DNA of 64,000 nt, taken from NCBI GenBank assembly GCA_963728855.1, contig CAVSLN010000009.1:1-64000 (forward strand), given 5' to 3'. Under the pieces are notes generated by a model. It was not told the DNA's origin and searched no databases. It saw only the letters and a program-made list of their open reading frames with translations. A program made the position numbers and the translations under genes. Of the stretch, positions 21,834 through 29,584 are shown in pieces (position 1 is the stretch's first letter; each line of letters starts with the position of its first letter). The stretch is from AC-43 sp963728855 (GTDB taxonomy: Bacteria; Actinomycetota; Actinomycetes; Mycobacteriales; Micromonosporaceae).

Positions 21834-22825
21834 TGGCTGCCCTGTCCGACCAGCTCCTCGTGTACGCCATCCTCGCGTACGCCCTCGCCATGCTCGCCTA
21901 CGCCGTCGAGTACGCCTTCGGCAGCCGTGGCCTGGTCGCCCGGCTCGCCGACCGGGAGCTGGTCGGCGCCGGCGGCCCCCCGGTGTCATCGCCGGAGGTC
22001 GAGGACCAGCCGGAGGTCGAGGACCAGCCGGTGCCCGAGGACCAGCCGGTGCCCGAGGACGCGCGGGTGGCCCGGCTCTCCGGGCGGGGCGGGTTCGCGC
22101 TCACCCTGCTCGGCGCGGCGCTGCACCTGGGCTGCCTGGTCACCCGGGGACTGGCCGCGCACCGGGTGCCGTGGGGCAACATGTACGAGTTCGTGCTCGC
22201 GGTCTGCCTCGTCGGCGTGACCGCGTGGACCGTACTGCTGGTCCGCCGGCCCCAGCTGCGCCCGCTCGGCCTCTTCGTCACGCTGGCGCTGGTGCTGCTG
22301 CTGGGCATCGACGGGATGCTGCTCTACACCAAGGTGGCGCCGCTGCAGCCGGCGCTCAACTCGTACTGGCTCAAGATCCACGTCACCGCCGCGATCACCG
22401 CTTCCGGCGTCTTCCTGGTCGGCTTCGTGGTCGCCGCGCTCTCGCTGATCCGCACCGGGTACGACGAGGGGAAGGCGCGGTTCCCGTACACCCTTGGTGA
22501 TCGGCTGCCGGCCGCGGACAGCCTGGAGCGGACCGCCTTCCGCATCCACGCGTTCGCCTTCCCGATCTGGACCTTCGCCATCATCTGTGGCGCGATCTGG
22601 GCCGAGGCCGCGTGGGGGCGGTACTGGGGCTGGGACCCCAAGGAGACCTGGTCGTTCGTGGCCTGGGTGATCTATGCGGGGTACCTGCACGCCCGCGCCA
22701 CGCCCAGCGTCAAGCGCACCGTCGCCACCTGGATCGCCGTGCTCGGCTGGGCGGCCATGATGATCAACCTCTTCGGCGTCAACCTGGTGATCGCCGGCCT
22801 GCACTCGTACGCCGGCGTCAAGTAG
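21833..22825 (+). CDS. ccsB: c-type cytochrome biogenesis protein CcsB
   Basis: 330 residues with about eight helices. It has the haem-handling WWD motif in WGRYWGWDPKETWSFVAW and flanking His residues (e.g. WLKIHVTAAI and HAFAFPIW), as expected for CcsA/CcsB. It exports and presents haem for ligation to cytochrome c. The ATG overlaps the resB TAA. Between helices 1 and 2 there is an acidic tandem repeat (EVEDQP twice, then PVPEDQ twice) that is unusual for the family and probably arose by slippage. Confidence 0.96.
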   Translation: MAALSDQLLVYAILAYALAMLAYAVEYAFGSRGLVARLADRELVGAGGPPVSSPEVEDQPEVEDQPVPEDQPVPEDARVARLSGRGGFALTLLGAALHLGCLVTRGLAAHRVPWGNMYEFVLAVCLVGVTAWTVLLVRRPQLRPLGLFVTLALVLLLGIDGMLLYTKVAPLQPALNSYWLKIHVTAAITASGVFLVGFVVAALSLIRTGYDEGKARFPYTLGDRLPAADSLERTAFRIHAFAFPIWTFAIICGAIWAEAAWGRYWGWDPKETWSFVAWVIYAGYLHARATPSVKRTVATWIAVLGWAAMMINLFGVNLVIAGLHSYAGVK

Positions 22826-22939
22826 CCCGCCGTAACGTTCTGGAACTGCGGACTGCGACTCGCGCAGCCGCGAGGGAGGCCGACATTCTGTCGCTGCGAC
22901 CCAGTGGCCTGGAAAGACGTCGGCGGGAGGGGCAAGGAG

Positions 22940-23149
22940 ATGGTCACTCAACGTAGCGTAGAGCAGGGTGCGGTCGAGGTAGCCGAGCTGGATGAGCAGG
23001 AGCTTTACGGTGTCCTTGACAAGGAGGCACGGCGACTGCTCCACATCTCCGGTGAGGAGTTCGTTCGTAGGTGGAAGGCGGGCGACTACCGGGACGACAG
23101 CGACCCGCACGTGACACATGTGGCAATGCTTGTGCCCCATGCCTGGTAG
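22940..23149 (+). CDS. small conserved-looking hypothetical protein
   Basis: 69 residues with a well-placed AAGGAG before the ATG. The sequence LYGVLDKEARRLLHISGEEF followed by VRRWKAGDYRDDSDP has the look of a conserved small actinobacterial protein, but I cannot give a function. A second small frame (23139-23348) overlaps its end by 11 bp in another frame and may be its partner. Confidence 0.6.
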   Translation: MVTQRSVEQGAVEVAELDEQELYGVLDKEARRLLHISGEEFVRRWKAGDYRDDSDPHVTHVAMLVPHAW

Positions 23150-23348
23150 GACTCCGTACGAAGCATTCAGCGCGTTCGTCGAACCTCTCGCGGGCGCGCT
23201 GAATTGCGTCTCACAGGTCCGTTTCGAGGTCGCCGAGGGCGGCAAGCACGTCCGCACGTTCACATCGGTGCGGCGCAGCTCCGTACGGATGCGGTGCTGG
23301 CGGCGAAGGATCACATGCCCACCGGGCGGATCACCCTTCAGGCCGTGA
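23139..23348 (+). CDS. small hypothetical protein, possibly frameshifted at its 3' end
   Basis: From the ATG at 23139 the frame reads PYEAFSAFVEPLAGALNC and QVRFEVAEGGKHVRTF, which looks like genuine coding sequence. After about residue 50 it turns into Arg/Cys-rich sequence typical of a wrong frame. Overlap with the preceding small gene suggests a two-gene unit. I assign no function. Confidence 0.35.
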   Translation: MPGRTPYEAFSAFVEPLAGALNCVSQVRFEVAEGGKHVRTFTSVRRSSVRMRCWRRRITCPPGGSPFRP

Positions 23349-23735
23349 TCCGCCCGGCCATTGCTCTCGGCGCCGAGCCCTTGCTCAAGGGATGCAGGAT
23401 CGTCTCACACGTCCGAGGGACCCCACATCCTGTTCCGGTCATGGCAGATGGACTACGAGCGTGAGGTCCCGGCGCGTCAGGCGCAGCGGTAAGGCGCGTC
23501 GGCTGTCGCTCAGGCGAGTGCGCCCAGGTGGTGGTACCGGGCGCGGGCTTGGTCATCGGGCATGCCCCCGGTTGCCCGCCGGCCGTACCTGCGCCAGTCC
23601 CGGCCGCCGCCGAGGCAGACAGTCATATCGCGCGAACGTCTGTGACGCTGCCTCCCTTACCGCGCAGGGGACTTCCTCACGGCACCGCAGACATCGCCCA
23701 TTGCTGCCGCTCGACGGGCTGAACAGGTTCATATC
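23349..23735. other. intergenic stretch with no supported gene
   Basis: Several open frames cross this region on both strands, but none has a convincing start, ribosome binding site or recognisable motif. It may contain eroded coding sequence of the regulator whose tail follows. Confidence 0.4.
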
Positions 23736-23975
23736 GTGGACGCGGCCCGGCCGGAGCGGGTCGGGCATCACCATGTAGACCAGGCGCGGGCATGGCTGTT
23801 GCATGGCAACCGTGAGCGGGCGATGGCTAGTCTCAACGCGGCGCGGCGTGTCGCGCCCCATCGGATCCGTCACCATCCGCAAGTGCTGGCGACAGTACGA
23901 GCACTGGCCGAGGCGGACCGGCGGGTGACGGACTCGCTGGCCGGGTTCGCCCGGTGGGCCGGGATCAGCTTGTGA
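23736..23975 (+). pseudogene. C-terminal remnant of an XRE-type transcriptional regulator
   Basis: The 79-residue frame (VDQARAWLLHGNRERAMASL, then ARRVAPHRIRHHPQVLATVR and a tail FARWAGISL) looks like the TPR-like C-terminus of the ~400-residue HTH regulators common in actinomycetes. The HTH and most TPR repeats are missing upstream, so this is a decayed fragment. The identification rests on recalled family sequence. Confidence 0.5.
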
Positions 23976-24352
23976 CGCCTGGCGATGGGGGGTGGAACTC
24001 CTAGCTAGCCCCACCCGGAGATCGCCTGGCCACCAGCACGGAATTCTGCTGTCCGCCCACCAGGAACTCTCAAGGCCGCAGGACAGGACTTCGTCGGACC
24101 CTTGACAAGCTGTTGGTAGGGCTGTTCGCGCTGGGCCGGCGATCTCCGTGCCTGATCGTGTCGCCCGTTCTTGTAGTCAACTGAGGATCATCGCCGACAT
24201 GGCTTGCACGGCCTGCCGGCGCTGTGCCTCGGTCATCGGCACGACCTCGGCGCCTTCAGACGACGAGCCGACGCTTCGCACAGGGGCGGCTGAGTGAGCC
24301 TTCCGACACGCCGGTCCTGCCAACCAGGTGTCCTAGATGCGAGACTGGCACC
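23976..24352. other. intergenic region at the left edge of the accessory genes
   Basis: No gene is supported here apart from a possible in-frame N-terminal extension of the following antitoxin gene (from about 24224, including CPRCETG). It contains the rare word CTAGCTAG at 24001, repeated at 28514 at the other end of the accessory block. Confidence 0.4.
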
Positions 24353-25018
24353 GTGGTGGACGTCCTGGAACGCGATGTGTACTCCGAGGCTGAGGCGGCC
24401 CGCCTCCTTCGCGTGCCGCCGTCGACACTCCATTATTGGCTGGAGGGGGACCGGCGGCGCGGCAAGCAGTACATGCCGATCATTCGGGTCGAGCCGCGCG
24501 GCACGCGGACCGTGACTTGGGCGGAATTCGTCGAAGCCGGGTTGCTGCGGGAATACCGGCGTACCCACGGGGTCCCGATGCCTGAACTGCGTGCGTTCAT
24601 CGACCTGCTGCGCGAGAAGTTCGGAGTGCCCTACCCCCTCGCGCACCAGCGCCCATACGTAGCCGGCCGCGATCTGGTCCTCGAAGCCCAGGATGCCGCG
24701 GGACTGGATCCCGAGCTGCGCCTCGTCGTCGCCGTCAGCGGCCAGCTACTGCTGCTGCCCCCTTCGGAGGCGTTCGTCAGCCGGGTTACCTGGGACGGCG
24801 ATACCGCTATCGGGTGGCGCCCGGATCCGGAGTCACCCGTGATCATCTCCCCCGAGTTCCGTTTCGGTCGACCTTCAATCAAGGGCATTAGCACGGAAGT
24901 GATCTGGGAGCAGGCCGACGTAGGCGAAGAGATCGACGACATTGCCGCCACGTACAGGCTTGAACTCGCCGACGTGCACTGGGCGCTGGCCTACGAGAAC
25001 GCCCAACGGGCCGCGTGA
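24353..25018 (+). CDS. MerR-like/DUF433 antitoxin
   Basis: About 221 residues from a GTG at 24353; a longer in-frame form begins at 24224. The N-terminal helix-turn-helix (VYSEAEAARLLRVPPSTLHY, then WL) is MerR-like. The C-terminal part contains a DUF433-type segment (SPEFRFGRPSIKGISTEVIW, then DDIAATYRLELADVHWAL). This architecture is known for antitoxins paired with PIN-like toxins. It overlaps the toxin start by 4 bp (GTGA), so the pair is translationally coupled. Confidence 0.75.
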   Translation: MVDVLERDVYSEAEAARLLRVPPSTLHYWLEGDRRRGKQYMPIIRVEPRGTRTVTWAEFVEAGLLREYRRTHGVPMPELRAFIDLLREKFGVPYPLAHQRPYVAGRDLVLEAQDAAGLDPELRLVVAVSGQLLLLPPSEAFVSRVTWDGDTAIGWRPDPESPVIISPEFRFGRPSIKGISTEVIWEQADVGEEIDDIAATYRLELADVHWALAYENAQRAA

Positions 25019-25455
25019 GCCGGATCAAGCCCGCGCGGGTTCGGTTCTACGTCGATGCGGACCTGTTGGGGCTGGCGCACATCCTCGCCGACCTCCGGCC
25101 GGACGTCACCTATCCTGGCGACCCAGGCAAAGTGATCCACAAGCGGCAGCGACCCGCCTGTCCTGTCAGCACCCCAGCAGTCAAGGACAGGATCTGGATA
25201 CCTGAAGTCGCCCGGCGCGGCTGGCTAATCATCACCCGAGACCGTCACATCCAGGAACACCGACTGGAGATCGACGAGGTCAGGGCGAATGGCGCCCGCA
25301 TGATCTCGCTCATTGGAGAGGACGCTCGTAGCGTTTTCGACCAGCTTGAAGTGGTGATGTGCCGATGGCGGGAGATCGAGAGCCATCTCGACGACCCCGC
25401 CCCGTTCATCTATGCGGCCAGCCGCACGACCCTCCGCGAGATCTCGCTGGAGTGA
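25015..25455 (+). CDS. PIN-like domain toxin
   Basis: 146 residues. PIN/DUF5615-like features: an N-terminal strand with acidic pair RFYVDADLLGLAHILADLRP, a central VKDRIWIPEVARRGWLIITR with the conserved Asp just after it (DRHIQEHR), and a later strand ARMISLIGEDARSVFDQL. Such proteins are predicted metal-dependent RNases whose activity is held in check by the upstream antitoxin. The GTG start lies in the antitoxin stop. Confidence 0.75.
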   Translation: MSRIKPARVRFYVDADLLGLAHILADLRPDVTYPGDPGKVIHKRQRPACPVSTPAVKDRIWIPEVARRGWLIITRDRHIQEHRLEIDEVRANGARMISLIGEDARSVFDQLEVVMCRWREIESHLDDPAPFIYAASRTTLREISLE

Positions 25456-25966
25456 GCCCGATGATGCTAGCCGCATACGAACGAGTGCGCCACGCCGCGG
25501 TCTGCGGTTTCTTGCTCCCGCTGGCTGGCCGGCGGGAGGCAACGCTTCTGCGGATGACGGACCTCTGCGAGAGGATCTCACCGCCATCGACGCATGCCTC
25601 CCCGTGTGGCGATCCGAGGCGCGATCTCGCCGCATGTCGTGAGCACACGGGATGCGTCGCCTCGGGGCGGCGCCCCACAGCACGGGCGCGCACCGAGCGG
25701 TTTGCCTTGACTGCCGGGGACGAGCCGGTAAGCAGACCGATCACCAGAGTGGGTGCAACGCTCTCCACCCGCGTCATCCACTGAGTCGCACTGTTGGCTA
25801 CATCGGACTTGCGATCATGAATGGTATCCGGCATCATAATCTCGTTCTCCAGAAACTCTGGAGAACGAGACCGGAAAACGAAGGCCCCGGGGACATAACC
25901 TCATCGGTCATCGGTCGATCCGGGGCTCGCAAAACCGATCTTACCAGTCCAGCCAGGAGGTGCAAG
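25456..25966. other. 510-bp intergenic region with a strong hairpin; promoter region of the next operon
   Basis: No supported gene lies here. It contains the perfect 14-bp inverted repeat at 25840-25870 and, just before the operon, AGGAGG at 25955-25960. A GC-rich stretch with CCCCGGGG and CGGTCATCGGTCG lies between. I infer a terminator or operator plus promoter. Confidence 0.5.
25840..25870. promoter_or_regulatory. perfect 14-bp stem hairpin upstream of the Abi-like operon
   Basis: TCTCGTTCTCCAGA at 25840-25853, loop AAC, and the exact complement at 25857-25870. It lacks a U tract, so it could be an operator, a factor-dependent terminator for the toxin-antitoxin unit, or a small RNA element. 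It lies about 97 bp before the GTG of the Abi-like gene. Confidence 0.7.
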
Positions 25967-26605
25967 GTGCTCTCGTTGCGCGAACACGTCGGCGAGGCGT
26001 TCCATGCCCAGTACCTTGCCCTGTCCTCGGGTGATGACCAGGCAGCTCAGGTGTTCCACCGCCTCGATGTGAACCTGCGAGACGCGCTGCGGCCGGAGCT
26101 GGAGGCCGTGGAGCTGGCCATGCGCAGCCGATACCACGACACAATGGTGGCTTGCCGTCCGGGTCAGCCGGTATGGCTGCTCGACCCGGCGCTGCCGGTG
26201 CGTGGCCTGCTCGCTCGGAGCTGGAGCTTGGAACTCGCCCGGCTGGAAGCCGGTCTCCAGTCGCCCAGCCAGACCGTTAACCAGGTCAGTTTCTCCTTCT
26301 GGCGCCGGCTCACCGAGCGCCGGCTGGAGAAGACTCTATGGGTTCCATACCTGCATCGGGCGTACCGGAAGGGAGCGGTCCGGCGGGAGGTGCACAGAGC
26401 CGTCGACGACATCGTCCGGCTGCGCAACCGCGTGCACCACTATGAGGTCGTCCTCGTACTGCCGCTGCGCCAGCACCTAGACCAGATGCTTTGGCTACTC
26501 GACCAGCTCATGCCCGAACTGGGTCAACAGCGTCGCCACGCCAGCCGGGTGCCCGCCCTGCTCGACCGCTTGGACGCCGAAGGGCTCAGCCATGCCACAG
26601 ATTGA
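25967..26605 (+). CDS. Abi-like HEPN-domain protein
   Basis: 212 residues from a GTG with AGGAGG six bases upstream. Features of the actinobacterial Abi_2-like/HEPN family: a helical N-terminus with ELEAVELAMRSRYHDTM, the middle NQVSFSFWRRLTERRLEKTL followed by WVPYLHRAY, and the HEPN RNase motif Rx4-6H in DDIVRLRNRVHHYEVV. HEPN proteins of this sort cleave RNA and act in abortive infection or toxin-antitoxin systems. It is the first gene of an overlapping four-gene unit with RAMA-like, ParA-like and unknown genes; the next gene starts 14 bp before its stop. Confidence 0.75.
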   Translation: MLSLREHVGEAFHAQYLALSSGDDQAAQVFHRLDVNLRDALRPELEAVELAMRSRYHDTMVACRPGQPVWLLDPALPVRGLLARSWSLELARLEAGLQSPSQTVNQVSFSFWRRLTERRLEKTLWVPYLHRAYRKGAVRREVHRAVDDIVRLRNRVHHYEVVLVLPLRQHLDQMLWLLDQLMPELGQQRRHASRVPALLDRLDAEGLSHATD

Positions 26606-27005
26606 GGTCGATCCGCAGACCGACGACTACCTCACCTTCGCGGCCAGGATTGCCGGAATCAGCAAGGGCCAGGTCGTAGCCCATCTGGTCGTGCTGGCAA
26701 AGACCGGATTCGCCGAGATCGTCTCACCGGGTCCCAGCCGCGAGCCGCCTGGCCTCCGGACGGTCGCCATCCACGCCGACTACGAGGGACACCGCACGAA
26801 CGCCATATTCGTTCGCGGCCTAGGACGGATCGAGATCGCCGACGGGCCATTGGCCGGGCGGTCGTTCAAGACCCCGAGCGAGGCGGCCCGGGAGATCGTG
26901 GCGACCTACAACCCGAACGTGTCGGCCAACCGGAACGGCTGGACGTTCTGGGTGATCTCGGAGAGCAACGCTCCACTTCAGACGATCAGGTACGACGACC
27001 TGTGA
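26592..27005 (+). CDS. RAMA-like domain protein
   Basis: 137 residues. The C-terminal ~75 residues (YEGHRTNAIFVRGLGRIEIA, then GPLAGRSFKTPSEAAREIVA and NRNGWTFWVI) fit the RAMA/DUF4357 pattern of small beta-rich domains found in restriction-associated proteins. The pattern is: modify, glycine turn, S/T-P-S-x-AA helix, and NGWxFW. The N-terminus (VDPQTDDYLTFAARIAGISK) looks like a short ribbon-helix-helix or helical segment. It is coupled to the Abi-like gene by overlap and sits 10 bp ahead of the ParA-like gene. I infer DNA recognition or sensing of modified DNA. Confidence 0.6.
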   Translation: MPQIEVDPQTDDYLTFAARIAGISKGQVVAHLVVLAKTGFAEIVSPGPSREPPGLRTVAIHADYEGHRTNAIFVRGLGRIEIADGPLAGRSFKTPSEAAREIVATYNPNVSANRNGWTFWVISESNAPLQTIRYDDL

Positions 27006-27015
27006 CGGAGGCTCC

Positions 27016-27930
27016 ATGCGCGTCGTGTCGGTGTTGAACTCCAAAGGCGGTGTGGGCAAGACGACGCTGACCGCGAACATCGGCGTAGGCCTAGCCCGGC
27101 TCGGTCATCGGGTCCTCCTGCTCGACATGGACCCGCAGACCAACCTGACCTTCAGCCTCTACTCCACAGACGAGTGGGACGCCGACCTCCGTCCGAGCCG
27201 GACCATCAAGCGGTGGTTCGATGCCCAGTTGACCGACCTCGCCGCAGTACCGCGGTTGACTGACCTCGGCGTCGCCCCGACCCGCATCGCCGAGCGGCTC
27301 GGCGAAGGTACCGGACGGCTCGACCTTGTGCCCTCACACCTCGGGCTGACCGACATGGACCTTCGACTGTCCCGCGAGCTGCATGCCGACACGTCGACTC
27401 GGGGTTGGGCGCATCGGCTGCGCCTGCATCGAATCCTCGCCGACGCGCTGGAGGACGACGACGTTGCCGACTACGACTTCGTCCTCATCGACTGCGCCCC
27501 CGACTTCGGAATCGTGACCCGGATCGCCGTGGTCGCCAGCGACTACCTGCTCGTGCCTGCCAAGGCGGACCACCTGTCCGTGCTGGGCATCGGGCACCTG
27601 CTCGGCAACATTCGGGACCTGACCGCCGACTACCGAAGCTTCGGTGGCGCCGTGCGCCCGATCAACCCGCAGGTTCTCGGCGTTGCATTTACCATGGTCC
27701 AGGTCTACAGCGGCAAGCCGATCGCCAGCCAGCAATTGGTCATGAACACCCTGACCCAGGCCGTCAACGTACCAATTTTCGAGGCATTTGTGCGTAACTC
27801 ACCGAAGGTCATGAGCAACGCGGTACAGGCCGGGACACCCGCGATCCTGACCGAGAGCGACGAAGGCGAGATCGCGGCCGACCTGTCAACGCTCACCGAC
27901 GAGTTCCTCCGCCGAGTGGAGAACCAATGA
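27016..27930 (+). CDS. ParA/Soj-like P-loop ATPase
   Basis: 304 residues with ATG after GGAGG. The deviant Walker A is complete: VLNSKGGVGKTTLTANIGVG (residues 6-25), with the signature Lys before GG. Walker A' is RVLLLDMDPQTNLTFSL, and Walker B is YDFVLIDCAPDF. The length equals that of ParA/Soj partition ATPases. No ParB gene with a recognisable CTP-binding domain follows. The neighbouring Abi-like and RAMA-like genes make a role other than simple partition plausible. A remnant of a plasmid or ICE partition module is the alternative. Confidence 0.85.
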   Translation: MRVVSVLNSKGGVGKTTLTANIGVGLARLGHRVLLLDMDPQTNLTFSLYSTDEWDADLRPSRTIKRWFDAQLTDLAAVPRLTDLGVAPTRIAERLGEGTGRLDLVPSHLGLTDMDLRLSRELHADTSTRGWAHRLRLHRILADALEDDDVADYDFVLIDCAPDFGIVTRIAVVASDYLLVPAKADHLSVLGIGHLLGNIRDLTADYRSFGGAVRPINPQVLGVAFTMVQVYSGKPIASQQLVMNTLTQAVNVPIFEAFVRNSPKVMSNAVQAGTPAILTESDEGEIAADLSTLTDEFLRRVENQ

Positions 27931-28517
27931 CCATAGGACCAGTTGCTCTGCCCGCCGACGCCGACCGGGCCGTCAAAGACTTCCTGGCCAGCGCCGACCC
28001 GGCGCTGGTACGCCGCTTCGTGGCCGGTCAGCTGACACTGGCGTTCGCGGAGGTCAATCCCGTGGTAGCAGAGCTCGCCGGATGCTCCATCGAAGACGCC
28101 TTCGCCAAGCTCAAGGCCATGGGCGCGGCGAAGCGAGCCAAGTACGGTGCCCGAACCGTGGTGAAGACCCCACTGCCCACCGGTGAGGCACTCATCGACC
28201 GGATCCTCACGGATCTCTACAGCCGAACCTACCGTCCACCGGCGGCGGTCAAGAAGACCGCACCGCGGGCGCCGAAGACGGCCACGCCGACTCCAGCCGA
28301 GGCGGTGCGGCAGTTGCAGACCGCCACCACACGCGACGAGACACACACCATCCTGGCCCAGATGGGGAGGACCAAAGCGCCCTACCAGGAGATCGCCGAC
28401 CACTTCGGCGTGCCATATCGGGCGAGCGATACCATCGCGACGCTCACGAAGAACATAGCCGACACCGCGTTGGCCCCGCGCCGGTTTGAACCGTTGCAGC
28501 GCGGGGGCATGCGCTAG
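27927..28517 (+). CDS. hypothetical protein at the end of the Abi-RAMA-ParA operon
   Basis: 196 residues, start overlapping the ParA stop (ATGA). I do not recognise it. An N-terminal helical domain (residues 10-75, including IEDAFAKLKAMGAAKRAKYG) is joined by a Lys/Pro/Ala-rich linker (about 105-130) to a C-terminal helical part with TKAPYQEIADHFGVPYRASD, which resembles a degenerate helix-turn-helix. By position it could be the DNA-binding partner of the ParA-like ATPase, but no ParB motifs (GERR, CTP-binding box) are seen. Confidence 0.65.
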   Translation: MTIGPVALPADADRAVKDFLASADPALVRRFVAGQLTLAFAEVNPVVAELAGCSIEDAFAKLKAMGAAKRAKYGARTVVKTPLPTGEALIDRILTDLYSRTYRPPAAVKKTAPRAPKTATPTPAEAVRQLQTATTRDETHTILAQMGRTKAPYQEIADHFGVPYRASDTIATLTKNIADTALAPRRFEPLQRGGMR

Positions 28518-28796
28518 CTAGCTCGCCCTCACGGGCCAACATTCAGCGGTCATCCTGCCTCAGCCAAGGTTGCCACAGAGGGCAACCCCGACCGACCCCG
28601 CACCGTGTCGTGGTTCGTGGTGTGGATTCTTGGGGCGCTGCCCTTACTCGGCGATCAAGGTTGGGGTGTGTACCTTGGCAGCTTTTGAGCGACCTCATCC
28701 AGACTCACGAATCGGCCTCAGCCACGAGGCTGGAGCCTATCGCTCGGGTCGAAGACTTCGCCACCTATCACCGGGCGCATGAGCCTTCGGGTCCGG
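28518..28796. other. intergenic region after the accessory operon
   Basis: CTAGCTAG overlaps the last stop codon. A 30-codon hydrophobic frame (VSWFVVWILGALPLLGDQGW) near 28607 is too short to support as a gene and may be a remnant of a membrane protein. Confidence 0.4.
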
Positions 28797-29516
28797 TCAG
28801 CAGGTACCCGCGCTCCAGGTGTCGTACGGGAGCTGGAAGGCGAGGCAGTAGCCGTCCGTACCGGCGCCGGGAAGGGTGGGTACGCCCTTGTTCCAGTACG
28901 CCATGCCGCTGTCCGGGTCCCGCTTGAGCTGCACATTGTCCACCCGTACGGGCGGCACCGCGACCGTGCCGCCGCGCGTCGGGTCGACGTACACCTCGAC
29001 GTACTCCTCGATCGTCGCGTGGTCGGTGAGCGGCAGTGGCTGCGCGGTCAGCAGGTGCCAGCCGCCGCCCCACCACAACCAGGCGCTCCAGGTCGGGGAG
29101 GCGCCGGCCTGGGTGGTCACGAGCTCGAGCCAGATGTCGTCGCCGGACCTGATCGGGTACTGGTCGTAGAAGGTCCAGTGTCCACTGTTCGTGTCGAACG
29201 TGTATATCCGCTGCTGGCCGGCGCCGGTCCAGCCGGTCTCCGCCCAGCCGGCCTCCAGCCACTTCACCCCGCTCGGCGTGTATGTCTTCGCCATGAACCG
29301 GGCTGCCACGAAGTCGAAGGTTCCGGCGCGTACCCCCGGGTCCCGTACGGATATCCGGCCGAGCACCCCGGACCAGGTGCCCTCGGTGGTGGCACCGAGA
29401 TGGTGGTAGCCGGGCGACGGGAGCGGGGGCCGCGCCGTGGGGCCCGGCAACCCCCCGAGGAGTACGGTCAGCAGTCCGCACGCGAGCGCGACCCGTACCC
29501 CGTGCCGGAACCTCAC
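28797..29516 (-). CDS. secreted hypothetical protein
   Basis: 239 residues with a clear signal peptide (RHGVRVALACGLLTVLLGGL, cleavage around residues 20-30). The mature part is rich in Trp, Tyr, Gly and Thr (WFVAARF-type strands, WSAWLWWGGGWHLL) and probably is an all-beta extracellular domain. I do not recognise the family. It is monocistronic, divergent from the menaquinone operon 68 bp away. Confidence 0.7.
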   Translation of the reverse strand: MRFRHGVRVALACGLLTVLLGGLPGPTARPPLPSPGYHHLGATTEGTWSGVLGRISVRDPGVRAGTFDFVAARFMAKTYTPSGVKWLEAGWAETGWTGAGQQRIYTFDTNSGHWTFYDQYPIRSGDDIWLELVTTQAGASPTWSAWLWWGGGWHLLTAQPLPLTDHATIEEYVEVYVDPTRGGTVAVPPVRVDNVQLKRDPDSGMAYWNKGVPTLPGAGTDGYCLAFQLPYDTWSAGTC

Positions 29517-29584
29517 GTCTGGACGACTACCCAGGTCCCCGGCCCTGACGATGCCCGGCCCGGGTGAACTGCGAGACTGACAGC

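Noticed and set aside
27016..28517. Reading the ParA-like gene plus the last gene as a standard ParAB partition locus
   Set aside because: The second protein lacks ParB landmarks and no parS-like palindromes were noticed, so the partition call is kept only as an alternative.
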